Shown here: in pieces, positions 10,601 through 20,269 of the stretch
Layout: each line of letters starts with the position of its first letter
Position numbering within the stretch: the stretch's first letter is position 1
NCBI GenBank assembly: GCA_026874595.1
Contig: CM049309.1
Span: 11,274,576-11,338,575, forward strand
Direction of reading: 5' to 3'
Length of the DNA stretch: 64,000 nucleotides
Source of the DNA: Sipunculus nudus
Taxonomy: Eukaryota; Annelida; Sipuncula; Golfingiida; Sipunculidae
Translations under genes and position numbers: made by a program
Notes under the pieces: model-generated
The model's input: only the letters and a program-made list of their open reading frames with translations
What the model was told of the DNA's origin: nothing
Database searches by the model: none

Positions 10601-13600
10601 GATCAAACTCTGCAGGACAGCTGCATACTGCTACAAAACCAGTGTCAAAATGATCCAGCTCTGCAGGAAAGCTTCAAAACTAATGTCAAAATGATCAAAC
10701 GCCGCAGGAATCGGCATGCTACATCAAAAATAAGTGTCAAATCTGTCAATATGTACAAGCAAAACCAATGTCAAAATAATGAACAACTTGCAATCTGTAT
10801 GCTACGGCAACATCAAAGTCAGCATGATCAACGTTTGCAGAAAATTTGGATCCTGCAGCAACAAAAATGAATCAATTATCATCGGCTGCGTTAGTCTAAA
10901 AACTTTTAAATCACTAATGTCAGAGTAATTAAAAAAATGCAGGAAATCTTTATGCTACTGCAAATTCATCGCCGAAATAATCAACAGGTGCATATAATCG
11001 GCATACTGAAGCAAAACCAATAATCATCAACTACAAGAAACGTGCATGCTGCTGCAAAATAATATGATTATGCACTTAACCAGCTTACTGCTGAAATATC
11101 AATGTCGAAATAGCATTAGCCTAAGCAAATCTGCACACAATGCTGGAGAATTTATGTCAAAATAATCAACAGCTGGATATTTGCAAACTGCTGAAAAGCC
11201 ACTGCTGCATATTCCATGTAAAATAATTAATTGCAACAGGAAATCTACAATAAATTTACCAAAATCGTAATTATATCGTAATACAATAATTTGTAGGCAA
11301 TGTTATTACTTTTTGTTCCAGAAATCATATCCCACATCAATGTAGAAATTCGTAATGCGCTTTAGACATACAAATCAGCAATAAAATGAATAAAATTTGC
11401 GTTATTTCTCCCCCTAAAGACGCACAGACAAGGTTAATTACACCGACTAGTACATAAAGTTCCTAGAATAATTTAAATTGAGATTTCGGGCGAGCTCCAA
11501 AATCAGAGTTATTCCACTTTAAACTTTGCCGATACGTCCCCTTGCCTCTAAACTCTCTTCGCAGATATATTCTTACCAGGGCACTGTCCCCGGAGATTTA
11601 ATATCATCGGCCCAATATTTATTTCATACTATCGGCCCACACGCCTTAAGATACTGTATTTCACCATCGGCCCACCTGGAAACTCCCCAGTGTCACGGTT
11701 GGCCAGTCCGCCCCTGTATTCTGGTATTACAAATTGAAAAATGGTCTTTTTGACTAAACTGCTGCAGCACCATGAGAATATATTAATTACCTCTGCGTTC
11801 TTTCCACTGTTACGCTCCCTCAACAATTTCTTGGAGATTTCATAAAAGTATTCTTTACTCGGTCCTCCGAATGCATCAAGTCCGATGGCGGCTAGCGGTT
11901 TGACCAGGTATGGCATGGCAACTGGAAAGAGAGAGCCCTTAGAGTTACCTCCTATAGAAAGGACGAAACAACTGTATGAGAGACAAGATGTGCTCAGCAC
12001 AAATGGTAAATTGAATGATATAAATATGTTATTTTTAAATGATTTTCCTGTCAAGGAAGCCATTCTGCGGTATCATCTGAAATATATCTTATATACCATC
12101 ATGTGTGTGGCAGGCACGCTGTTGCAATTCTCGATTCTGGCGTCGATGGCATTAATAATGAACAAGGCAACTGAACCAATCAAATGACAGGAGCTAGTTC
12201 TAGACCGAATGTTTAGCATGACCTGGAGGGTATCGAGATTTAAAAAATTACAAATAAACCTGTCCCATTTCTGTTGCACACATGATCTTGTTCAGAGAGT
12301 ATGTGAACAGTTTTTTTGTTTAGACCTGTCGGTTTGCTCATGAAATAGAAGCAAGAACAGCTGGTAGTATGAAGTGGCTCAAATATGACCACAGTTGGTC
12401 TTAAGTAAAGGTCTTGGAAAGAAATAAAAATCCATAATGATAATCCAGATTACTTCCAAATTAAATTGTTTCTTTGGTGTCATTCCAAGCCTTCGAAAAT
12501 AAAAATAAACAAGTGGCCCATGAAGCTCATCTAAATTTGACATGTATTTTAAGAATTGTGAAAAAGTGAACTTATTTCATATGCCAAGAACCTCCCTGGA
12601 TGTATGGTTACGAGTTTCTAGGTCTAAAGGTACTATTTGTGATTGCTGAGCTACAAACTGTTCGGAACTGTTTGCGTGAATTTGCACACAGACAAAACAA
12701 ATTACCAAGGGTAAAATAATACCTCTCGCTACCTGTCTAAGGTATAATTACCCTCAATGTATCTGAAAACTTACATGCTAGCAGCATACCCACGGAGCTT
12801 GGTTTCATTATTGCTCGAGCATGCTTTATAAATGGATGGTCCGGCTCGTTCTGCGTATTCAGCTCAATGCCAAAGGCAATTCTCGCAATGACATCCATCC
12901 CAAAACTCGCTGTCTGCCTGAAGTCAAGTCAAAATATCAATATATCCTTAATATAATATATTAAATGTATTATAAGAAATATATCAATATAATTTATATG
13001 ATATAATTAATAAAAAGAATATTGCCGATAACCTTCACAAAAAATCTTTCAAGAATAAAAAAAACCTCACTCTATAATGTCGACGTTTTCTCCTGATTTT
13101 GCTCGTTTCATCAAGTTCTCCAGCAAAATATCGGCACATTTATTCAGGTGACTGCTTATCTGTGAAAGAGGTCAAAGGTAATTCCGTAATGACGGAGGAA
13201 TTATGGGATGGCTCTAGAGCCGCTTGCTGCAACGATTAAAATTCTTAGAAAAAAGCAAATGATCTAATTACGTGTATTTTCTGTTTCGTAATATGCTCAC
13301 AGAAAATTTCTAATGTCATACCAGACTGTAACCTCAGAGCCTAGTCTTTTTACAAGATAAACAGCATATAAAAGGATACAGTTTAAAAGAAAAATAACCC
13401 ATTAAACTACGTTAGGTAAAATCAATTAAAATAATAATATTAAACATTAAGAATGTCATATATTATTTCCAAAATGGATTATTATTATTACAATTATGTG
13501 AATCATATTTAGGAACTTCATATAAAATTTTCAAGTCCGTACATCCTTTAATACCTTTGCATATTTAATTATTAACATTGTCTGTGTTGTTTTGTGGGAG

Positions 13601-13684
13601 AAAATGAGAATCAGTTAAGCTCTCGGACTGTTTGATATATATTGTTTATGCTCTCTGTATTACGGATCGGAAGGTTACAACGAA

Positions 13685-13751
<67 letters not shown>

Positions 13752-16700
13752 ATTAAATTGACATACCTTTTTGATTTTGCCAGTAGTGAAGCATGGAGTC
13801 AATGTTCTTCGGACATGCCTCCAGTGGTCATCATTCAAATTAGTCAGCATTGTCCGCCAGTATTTTTCATCTAGTACTACAATTTGCTAAAAATAAAAAA
13901 GTTAGTAAAATAATTATTACAAGTCATTTAATAAATGACGAGCCAAGCCCTCACACAAATGGTCTGACAAGGTACTTGTCCATACTTCAATCAGAAACAA
14001 AGATATCTACCGTATTTCTTTGACAAAACACCGGTCCTTAAATTTTAAAAGTCTCCTGCCTTAATTAGTAGCCGGTTTATTACATCGTCTAATAAATACT
14101 TTCCTGAAATGTATATATTGATACTACATACCATATTTCATATAGTTTTCCACTGATCTACTTTTAAATGTGACTCGACTTATCTTGGCACCAAGTCCTT
14201 TGTAGACCGTACTTTTTATGATGAGCTGAGGTGTTATTGTACAAGGGAACTCTAAATTTGAACAACGGTGGTATTGTCATATTTGTAACTCCTATTCTAT
14301 TAACACTTATCAGACTCGGGGCCTGTTAAAGTCGCCTATTTAGTGGGCGATTTCAAATAAAACCTTGATCACACCGAAGCCTGCATTGACTGACACCGGA
14401 CTTTTTAAGAGTCATGGTATGACTGCAAATGCTTGTGCATGTCGTTTCGATCGGTTTTGTTCAAATGTGACTGATTATGGTATTGCACACTGTCCCGATG
14501 AATTTCTAAAGTGTTTATTAAAAAATGTTACTCACATCTCTGTTGACGAAACTGTTAAATTCCTTCACCATTATTTGTTTGACCATCTCTGGATCTGACA
14601 CCAGCAGAACAGGCGACCTTCCCTCGTAGATCCTGCCGGGGTCAATTGATTATTTAAAACATTTAAAAATATTATATGCATTTAGTGGACAAGACAAAAC
14701 AGGAACCAGAAATTTGTTGTGAGTAGAGGTCATGATTATTGAGAAGTTAATTGAATCCATTATTATGCAAAGCGTACTTGTAACTAATAAGAGTATATCT
14801 CCATTATATACTCTGGGCAGTTAACACTCCGGTTTGACTTAATATCAAAGCTTGCGGCAATAATGTACGCAAGAAGCTTATTTTAAAGCGTTTTTCTGAA
14901 TTCTAGGAATGTATGTTTTGTCATTATCTCCGCCAAAGAGGTTATGTTTTTACCGGCGTTGGTTTGTAGCTTGCCGGAGATTTCGGCAGGCAGGTTGGTC
15001 AGTTCCGTATCGTTGTTTGTCCGTTTGTGTGTTGTTCGTCTCTGTACGAACTACAGGTTGCACCAATCAATTTCAAACGTACACAGTTGGTAGATAATCA
15101 GAAGTCCTGGAATCCTTTTGTTTTTGGTCAATAAAGGTCAAAGTTCAAGGTCAAGGTCATCAAAACATCTTAAAATGGATTTTTGTTTATATCTCTGTCA
15201 ATAATGGTCGTAGCTACTTAACAATAGCTCATTTTAATTGTCACTCCATGGCCTTTTTTTCTGCGGTATATTTTGTCGAAAATTCATGATATTTGAAGAT
15301 AAGGGGTATTATTTTTCTAACTTTGTCATTTTAAAAGCCACAGAGGACTATTTTTTGCGTCAGGTAGCATTCAAATAGTATAATTTGATTTATTTGAAAG
15401 TCTCGCAATATTTCGTCAAACGAGATTTTTCGAGATATTGCTTAGTGATACCCCAGAGACAACAAGTATGCGGGAATCATCTAGAAAGTGATATATCTGA
15501 TGTCTTGCAACGATATCTCTATACTTTTTTTTCATTTTTGGAATATGCCAACTGCGGGGCGCAGCACTGAAACCACTACAACATATCATTTTTGCCACAT
15601 AATCAAAACTATAAATCAAAATAACATAAATTATAGCTTGTTTTCTTCCTCTGGGTCTTCTTCAAAACCTTGTTAAGTCATCTGGTCTCATCCTTGTGTC
15701 ACTTTGTCAGTATGTCTGACTATTTGTCAGTTGTTCTCAATTGCGCCAGCTTCAGTGCTGGTTCTTAGGGTTAGAAGATTCTACGCCCAACAGATACAAT
15801 TTGTGCTTATCTGACATCTACGGTGCTCATTTGACATCTTTTTACTATGGGTCAAAGAATATAGGTTACAAAGACCTTATTTCATGTTTCCAAGGACATT
15901 TGCCTGGGACCTCCCTGAATGTTACGTTAGAAGATTCTAGGCCCAATTGATACAATTTGTGCCCTGTCCGTTTAGATGCTCAAAATAATTTTCTGGCCTG
16001 TAGGTCGGAAAATATAGGTCACCGTGACCTATTTTCAGGTTTTCAAGGAAATTGCCTAGTACCTCTCTGTATGTGCAGTTAGAAGTGTCTAGATCTAACG
16101 GTACGATTTGTGCCCTTTTTACGGACGGACGACTGCACGGCCGGACAACCAGACAGACGACAGACAAAGGGTTATCGTTATAGCTCAGATGACTTACAGT
16201 CAGTTAAGCTAAAAAAAGTCTTAGAATATTAAAGCACTATAGATTAAATGTTTCAATGTGTATTAATTATAAAAGTGTGAGTTATTTACAAAGTTACTAA
16301 TCAGTTTTGAGTGGTGTGACAATTATATTCCTTATAAAGGTGTTCATATAATCATACAATGTCGACAATAATACCTACCCTACAATTTTGCCATACTTCT
16401 CAATAACACTCCTGTCGTAGTCCTTTATGTGCTGAAAATATACATAATTGCATACGATTTTTTATCTTTATAAATAACTTTTCAATAAATTATCTACATT
16501 TATTCATATTAACACTTCACTTTGGACAACTTTAAAAAAAATAATGTTTTATATTTGTGAACAATTAGTTTGAAAAAATTCTTCGATATTTTATTATGTT
16601 GTCACTGGCTCAGTAAAAGAAATTATAAATACAAATGTGGTACTTGCTTCCATGGGAAATAAATTAATCCTAATTCACTGCTGGTTGTCTCTATATTTGA

Positions 16701-18196
16701 ACCCGCTCTGGGTGTACAGTTATCTTTTGTATTCAAATAATGTTGAATATAAAAATAATTCACATTTTGTGTGAACCACACTTAAAACATTGAAATCCTG
16801 TAAAATGATATTAAGATTTGGTTAAATATATTTTAGGTGTACGACCATGTAAATAATGACACAGATTTTAAGAAAGAGTTTATTGTGTATTTAATTGTTT
16901 TCTCAAAAGGTTTTATCAATAAGTAAAGTGGCAAAATCACCTCTCTGACCTTTTTGAACTAAAGGTAATCCTCAGGAGCTTTTATAAAAATAGGTCAGAA
17001 AACGTGGATATCAACGCACACAGGCTGCTTGTTATGTTTATATTAATGTGCTTATAATATGTGGGGGCCCGCAGAATCTTTTATAATCATAAAAGATTCA
17101 ACAAGGGCATTTGGCAACAAGTCAGATATGTCAAAGCTTTGCAAATGTCGTTTTGAAACAAGTGACCTTTCAGCCTCCGCAGGTATGCCACCTACCACCT
17201 TAGGTTACATATTTTTCCCGTTCGTCAACACTGCTGTGTTTAATACATTTTGTTAATAAACAAGTTCATACATCCTTCATGAAGGCGTTATAAGAACTTA
17301 TCACAACCAAAATTACCCACAGATCATTAATATATACACAGAGGAGGCCAGAAAACACATACATTTTTTTTCAAAAGGTAGGTGAATGGGCCCCTTTAAG
17401 GTAAAAGAGTCGAGGAAATTGTATGTTTATTATATATATGAGTATACAATACTTACACCGTATTTAGTGAACATCTCATATGAGTTACCAATCAGAGGTA
17501 ATGGTTTCGGGCCTGGGACACCCATCTTCATAAAATGGCCGTACGTCCATGTCGAGTATCTGTGTAAGAAAACGTCATGGGTTTAACAATTGACAGTTTC
17601 ATCTAGTTTATCGAGTATATACAGTAAAACCATGCCTAAATACAACCTCGGTTTAGCGACCACCTTGAAACAATGACATCTTTTTACTAGTCCCTATTAT
17701 TTTTTCTCTCTTTATATAGGACCTTAGCGACCACCTCACATACGGAACCACTTTATTCGAGGTCCTGATGGTGGTCAAAATTGAGGTTTTTACCGAAGAA
17801 CATTGGCGTGGGAAAGTGGTAATCTTCCATATGGAGAGGTTTGGCTCCTTTAATTTGCCAGTTATCATATTTTTCTTTAAACATGTTTATTAGCCATTGG
17901 TTCCTTTACAAAAAAATTAAAACAACCTACACCATGATAAGTGACACTCTGTCCAACCTATATATAGGTCTTTTGCCAGGGCTGCTTCCTGGTTATTATC
18001 CCACTTTAGGGGATACAAAATGAAAATAACATTACCACGCATATATTTAGTACATGCCATGCTTACTGAAGCTAGTGCTTTGATTTAATTTGCATGACCT
18101 TGTGTATTTACTAAATATCTGAATACGAATTTCAGGAATATAATAATATATAAATTCGTATTAGACTGCAGCATGCGAAAGCTTTGTTGTCTAAGT

Positions 18197-18253
<57 letters not shown>

Positions 18254-18690
18254 GGGGGGGAATGAGATTTTTCAATATTCGTATAATTTTAAAAAAAGTT
18301 GCCCCTGAGTCTCATTGAGGCAAAATTACGCCACTGTTAAAGCTTTAGCTGCAAGATTTATGTTTATTTATATCATTTCCGCACCCCGTGCCGCACACAA
18401 TTTAGTACGTTAATTTGTAAAGAGTCTGCACGTTCGCTCACATGCATGCGTGTACGCGTTTTATAAACAAAAAGATACGGCAAAAGGAGAGTGGAATGTT
18501 CGGTTCCTTTTAAATGGCATGCTGCTGAAATTCCAGCAAAAACGTACGAGAAATGTAATTTATATTTACACATAACCCAGCGCCACAACTATTATTAACA
18601 GGTAATTTATACTTACACATAACCCAGCGCCACAGCTAATACTAGCAGGATGAGCCAGGTTGGCAGGTTGACAATGCCCAGAATGTCCAT
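4550..18690 (-). CDS. cytochrome P450, CYP3-like, complete (14 exons, 519 aa)
   Basis: Haem-thiolate monooxygenase, expected to be anchored in the ER membrane and to oxidise lipophilic compounds with NADPH-P450 reductase. Coding exons in transcript order: 18690-18617, 17559-17457, 16431-16379, 14632-14536, 13886-13767, 13159-13071, 12917-12775, 11921-11791, 10434-10308, 8443-8283, 7794-7706, 6369-6232, 5756-5594, 4621-4550. All introns are GT-AG and every phase closes (1560 nt). Seen in the protein: N-terminal membrane anchor (about residues 10-25), proline hinge VPGPKPLPLIGN (39-50), helix C WRHVR (131-135), helix I AGYETT (329-334), helix K ESMR (386-389), FDPDRF (438-443), haem loop PFGYGPRNCIG with Cys466, and a C-terminal strand region of IPLQY/KLKLEI type. 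Length and motif spacing match the CYP3 family of vertebrates and molluscs (family knowledge). The substrate is unknown. Exon-edge duplications lie at exons 1 and 9. Confidence 0.93.
4622..5593 (-). other. P450 last intron
   Basis: 972-bp intron between the haem exon and the terminal exon. It contains one copy of dispersed repeat R3 (5213-5500). If this intron were retained, translation would run about 27 codons past exon 13 to TAA at 5512-5510, giving an unrelated Lys-rich tail. Confidence 0.8.
5213..5500 (+). repeat. dispersed repeat family R3, copy 1
   Basis: Shares with 43125-43350 the ordered blocks TTCGGGAAT.GG, GATTAGATTT, TGATCCGGAT or TGGTCCGGAT with CA, ATTCACAAATGTA, AATAAGTGAATG and TTAGAATGC. 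Non-coding. This type of element is recurrent in marine invertebrate DNA (recollection, not searched). Confidence 0.6.
5594..5756 (-). CDS. P450 haem-binding exon (exon 13)
   Basis: Starts after AG with the last base of a split Arg codon and reads FSPDTRAARNPVYWMPFGYG, then PRNCIG. This is the FxxGxRxCxG signature with the proximal thiolate Cys466. The helix L segment MRLAMMEVKMSLARVFQ and then FKPCDETD follow, ending at donor GTGAGT. It is the strongest single evidence that this is a P450. Confidence 0.95.
6371..6915. repeat. 79-bp minisatellite abutting P450 exon 12
   Basis: AAGGATGCATGGTTAGGA recurs at 6566, 6645, 6724, 6803 and 6882, period exactly 79. A more degenerate lead-in starts directly at the exon 12 acceptor (6370). 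About five clear units lie in the intron between exons 11 and 12. Confidence 0.9.
6921..7094 (-). repeat. tRNA-derived SINE-like element (second type)
   Basis: On the minus strand it opens with TGGCTCATGGGTAGAGAACT, like a tRNA A box, followed by a degenerate B-box region and a GC-rich body. It differs from the SINE at 23168-23519. It lies in the P450 intron between exons 11 and 12. Confidence 0.45.
8283..8443 (-). CDS. P450 helix I exon (exon 10)
   Basis: Encodes GLNEEEIIGNMFVFFLAGYE then TTSNTM. The AGYETT motif (residues 329-334) supplies the conserved acid-alcohol pair for oxygen activation. Starts with two bases of a split Gly codon completed by exon 9 and ends at donor GTGAGA. Confidence 0.93.
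8946..9425 (+). repeat. dimeric tRNA-derived SINE (family S1)
   Basis: A truncated head (8946-9078) with B-box-like GGGTTCGCGTCCC is followed directly by a fuller copy (9079-9425) with GGGTTCGTATCCC, AAAGTCTTAAACACAAAG, AAAGCTACAAGAATGAACAG and the 3' end GATATCAGACTGGAAA..CCCACCTTTA. Same family as the minus-strand copy at 23168-23519. Located in the P450 intron between exons 9 and 10. Confidence 0.8.
10308..10434 (-). CDS. P450 exon 9
   Basis: Encodes QYADFLQLMINAQVEPP and a variable loop ending TWTNK plus one base of Gly. This is the segment before helix I (compare VDFLQLMI in vertebrate CYP3A). Its 5' edge is the functional end of the minisatellite at 10435-11250. Confidence 0.92.
10435..11250 (-). 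repeat. degenerate minisatellite derived from the P450 exon 9 acceptor
   Basis: Roughly 53-57-bp units resemble exon 9's own 5' edge and splice acceptor: on the plus strand, ATCAACTGCAGGAAA..GCATACTGCTGTAAAA in the exon versus ATCAAACTCTGCAGGAC..GCATACTGCTGCAAAA in the array. About a dozen or more units are discernible; clear ones lie at 10520-10700 and again at 11020-11070. Many units carry a minus-strand TTTTGCAG|CAGTATGCAG-like decoy 3' splice site just upstream of the real one. Confidence 0.75.
13687..13746. repeat. (TA)30 microsatellite beside a splice donor
   Basis: Sixty bases of pure TA, ending 20 bases from the exon 5 donor (intron begins at 13766 on the minus strand). Confidence 0.95.
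14925..15190 (+). repeat. dispersed repeat family R4
   Basis: Starts CGCCAAAGAGGTTATGTTTT and CCGGCGTTGGTTTGT and continues with GTCAAGGTCAAGGTCA-type text. A related head is at 54678-54760. Located in the P450 intron between exons 3 and 4; non-coding. Confidence 0.5.
15773..16195 (+). repeat. 154-bp degenerate tandem repeat, about 2.5 units
   Basis: AGAAGATTCTA-G/CGCCCA...ATACAATTTGTGC recurs at 15773, 15929 and 16081 (spacings 156 and 152). Between them lie CCTCCCTGAATGT and TATAGGTNAC blocks, and the last unit ends in an ACGGACGGACGACTG / CAGACAGACGACAGAC tail. A single related unit is at about 12590-12660. Intronic. Confidence 0.7.
17621..17792. mobile_element. MITE-like palindromic repeat
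   Basis: Begins ACAGTAAAACC and ends GAGGTTTTTA, with internal GCGACCACCT and GGTGGTC in inverse orientation. This is the GACCACC-type palindrome also seen at 25255-25460 and 25873-25954. It lies upstream of P450 exon 2, in the first intron. Confidence 0.5.
18196..18250. repeat. (TA)n microsatellite with adjoining poly-G
   Basis: About 27 TA units with one interruption, followed by GTGGGGGGGG. In the first P450 intron. Confidence 0.9.
18555..18648 (-). repeat. 47-bp tandem duplication of the P450 exon 1 donor
   Basis: GTAATTTATA(T/C)TTACACATAACCCAGCGCCACA occurs at 18555 and 18602. The right copy is the 3' end of exon 1 with its donor GTAAGT; the left copy is degenerate but still carries a potential donor (GTAAAT). 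Confidence 0.9.
18617..18690 (-). CDS. P450 exon 1 (start and membrane anchor)
   Basis: ATG at 18690-18688 begins MDILGIVNLPTWLILLVLAV, a hydrophobic signal anchor, ending GYV with the Val codon split at donor GTAAGT. It is the only start that gives an anchor followed in phase by the proline hinge of exon 2. Confidence 0.88.
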
Positions 18691-18789
18691 ATTGCTGACA
18701 GTGTCACAGCCACTATTTGAGTAGGTGCAGTACGTCCGTTCATGCAGTTCAGGTGTTCCACCGTAAACTTTGTCAGTTCATCTGAGTAA

Positions 18790-18796
18790 TTTTATA
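18790..18796 (-). promoter_or_regulatory. candidate TATA box of the P450 gene
   Basis: Minus-strand TATAAAA about 100 bases upstream of the ATG. Inferred from sequence and position only. Confidence 0.4.
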
Positions 18797-19130
18797 GTCG
18801 AGGTCGTCTTATAAGTTTACTGACATGGTACCTCGATATGACTAAGCTTATCCAATTAAATCTTATGTCCATATATGGTTCTTGGCCCATTCATACATCA
18901 GTACACAATCGAATAATGAGCTCATGAGAACTACCTTATGAAGTGAGCAACATTATGAACAAGGTACATGTTAAACCACAGAGCAAAGTCTCAGGTCTCA
19001 CGATAAGCCCAGTGATCATTCACAACTGTGCGATGTCAGTGTTTTGTTTTCTCATTAAGGCTGTGTTGGACCCGAATGCAGTGAATCAGGTCCTTTGGAA
19101 CTGGGGCTCACACAGACTACCATAGGTATA

Positions 19131-19357
19131 GGTACATATCGGCCGCCGTCGACATCGGCCGCCGGCCTCAAATGGACCATATCGGCCCCCGGCGCCTAGC
19201 GGGACGCAACATCGGCCGCCAGCTGCAATGGACCATAGGCCTGTATTAACTCTGTCAAGTCAACCATATCGGCCGCGGAAATTCATGTACAGTTTTAGAC
19301 ATGAAGTACTTGAAAATAATACATCAGATTCATACTATATATATATATATATATATA

Positions 19358-19421
<64 letters not shown>

Positions 19422-19829
19422 TTAATTATATTAATACATATATTCATTTTTATATCAAATATAATCATATTTACTTTATATCAAATATATGCATGTAAAT
19501 ACTTGTTTTATTCTATATGATATAATGCATATGTATATATTTATACATACATTATATATACAATATAAGAGAGAGAGAGAGAGAGAAGGAGAGAAGGAGA
19601 GAGAGACTATAGATTATCCAATGAAACGTATAATGAGGAGGCGGCGGCCGATATGGTGGCCTAGTTCTTCCCGCGGCCGATATGGTTGACTTGACAGAGT
19701 TAATACGGGCTTGTGGGCCATTGCAGCTGGCGGCCGATATTGCCTCCCGCTGGGCGCCGGCGGCCGATATGATCCATTTGAGGCCGGCGGCCGATGTCGA
19801 CCACGGCCGATATGTCCCTAAACCCTACC
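19131..19829. repeat. foldback element with ATCGGCCGCC-repeat arms
   Basis: Two inverted arms of about 150 bp (19131-19281 and 19668-19829) flank an AT/GA-rich core. Each arm carries five or six copies of ATCGGCCGCC or a close variant, with matching spacers in inverse order, for example CCTCAAATGGA, CAGCTGCAATGG and TTAACTCTGTCAAGTCAACC. The core holds (TA)n at 19335-19418 and (GA)n at 19568-19607. No coding frame is credible. It starts about 440 bases upstream of the P450 start codon. Confidence 0.85.
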
Positions 19830-20198
19830 ATATATGGCATATATACAATATCAATATCTAGGCCTATATGTGTGAGTCATGGCTGTACACTGTCATACCG
19901 GATTTCTGATACTCCAGGGGGGATCAAGGACAACAAGGGGGGGGGGGGGGGGGGTCTTACGATAAATATTCTTTAAAATATATATAACTAAAATGTAGTG
20001 AGAATTAATGTATACATATGATACATAGGTAAAGCTGCGTAATCCTCTGTGATCGTCTTACCTAATTAAGGTTTTTAGCACTACGTACATGTAATTTTTA
20101 AGAGAACATGTCACTACAATGCTGCTGACATGTGGCATGAGTTGCTTAATGAAACAATTTGGGTCAAATCATCAACACATGCTAATCTAATAAAACCC

Positions 20199-20201
<3 letters not shown>

Positions 20202-20253
<52 letters not shown>

Positions 20254-20267
20254 CATATATATATATT
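20202..20267. repeat. (TA)n microsatellite
   Basis: About 30 TA units with small interruptions at the right end. Confidence 0.9.
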
Positions 20268-20269
20268 GA

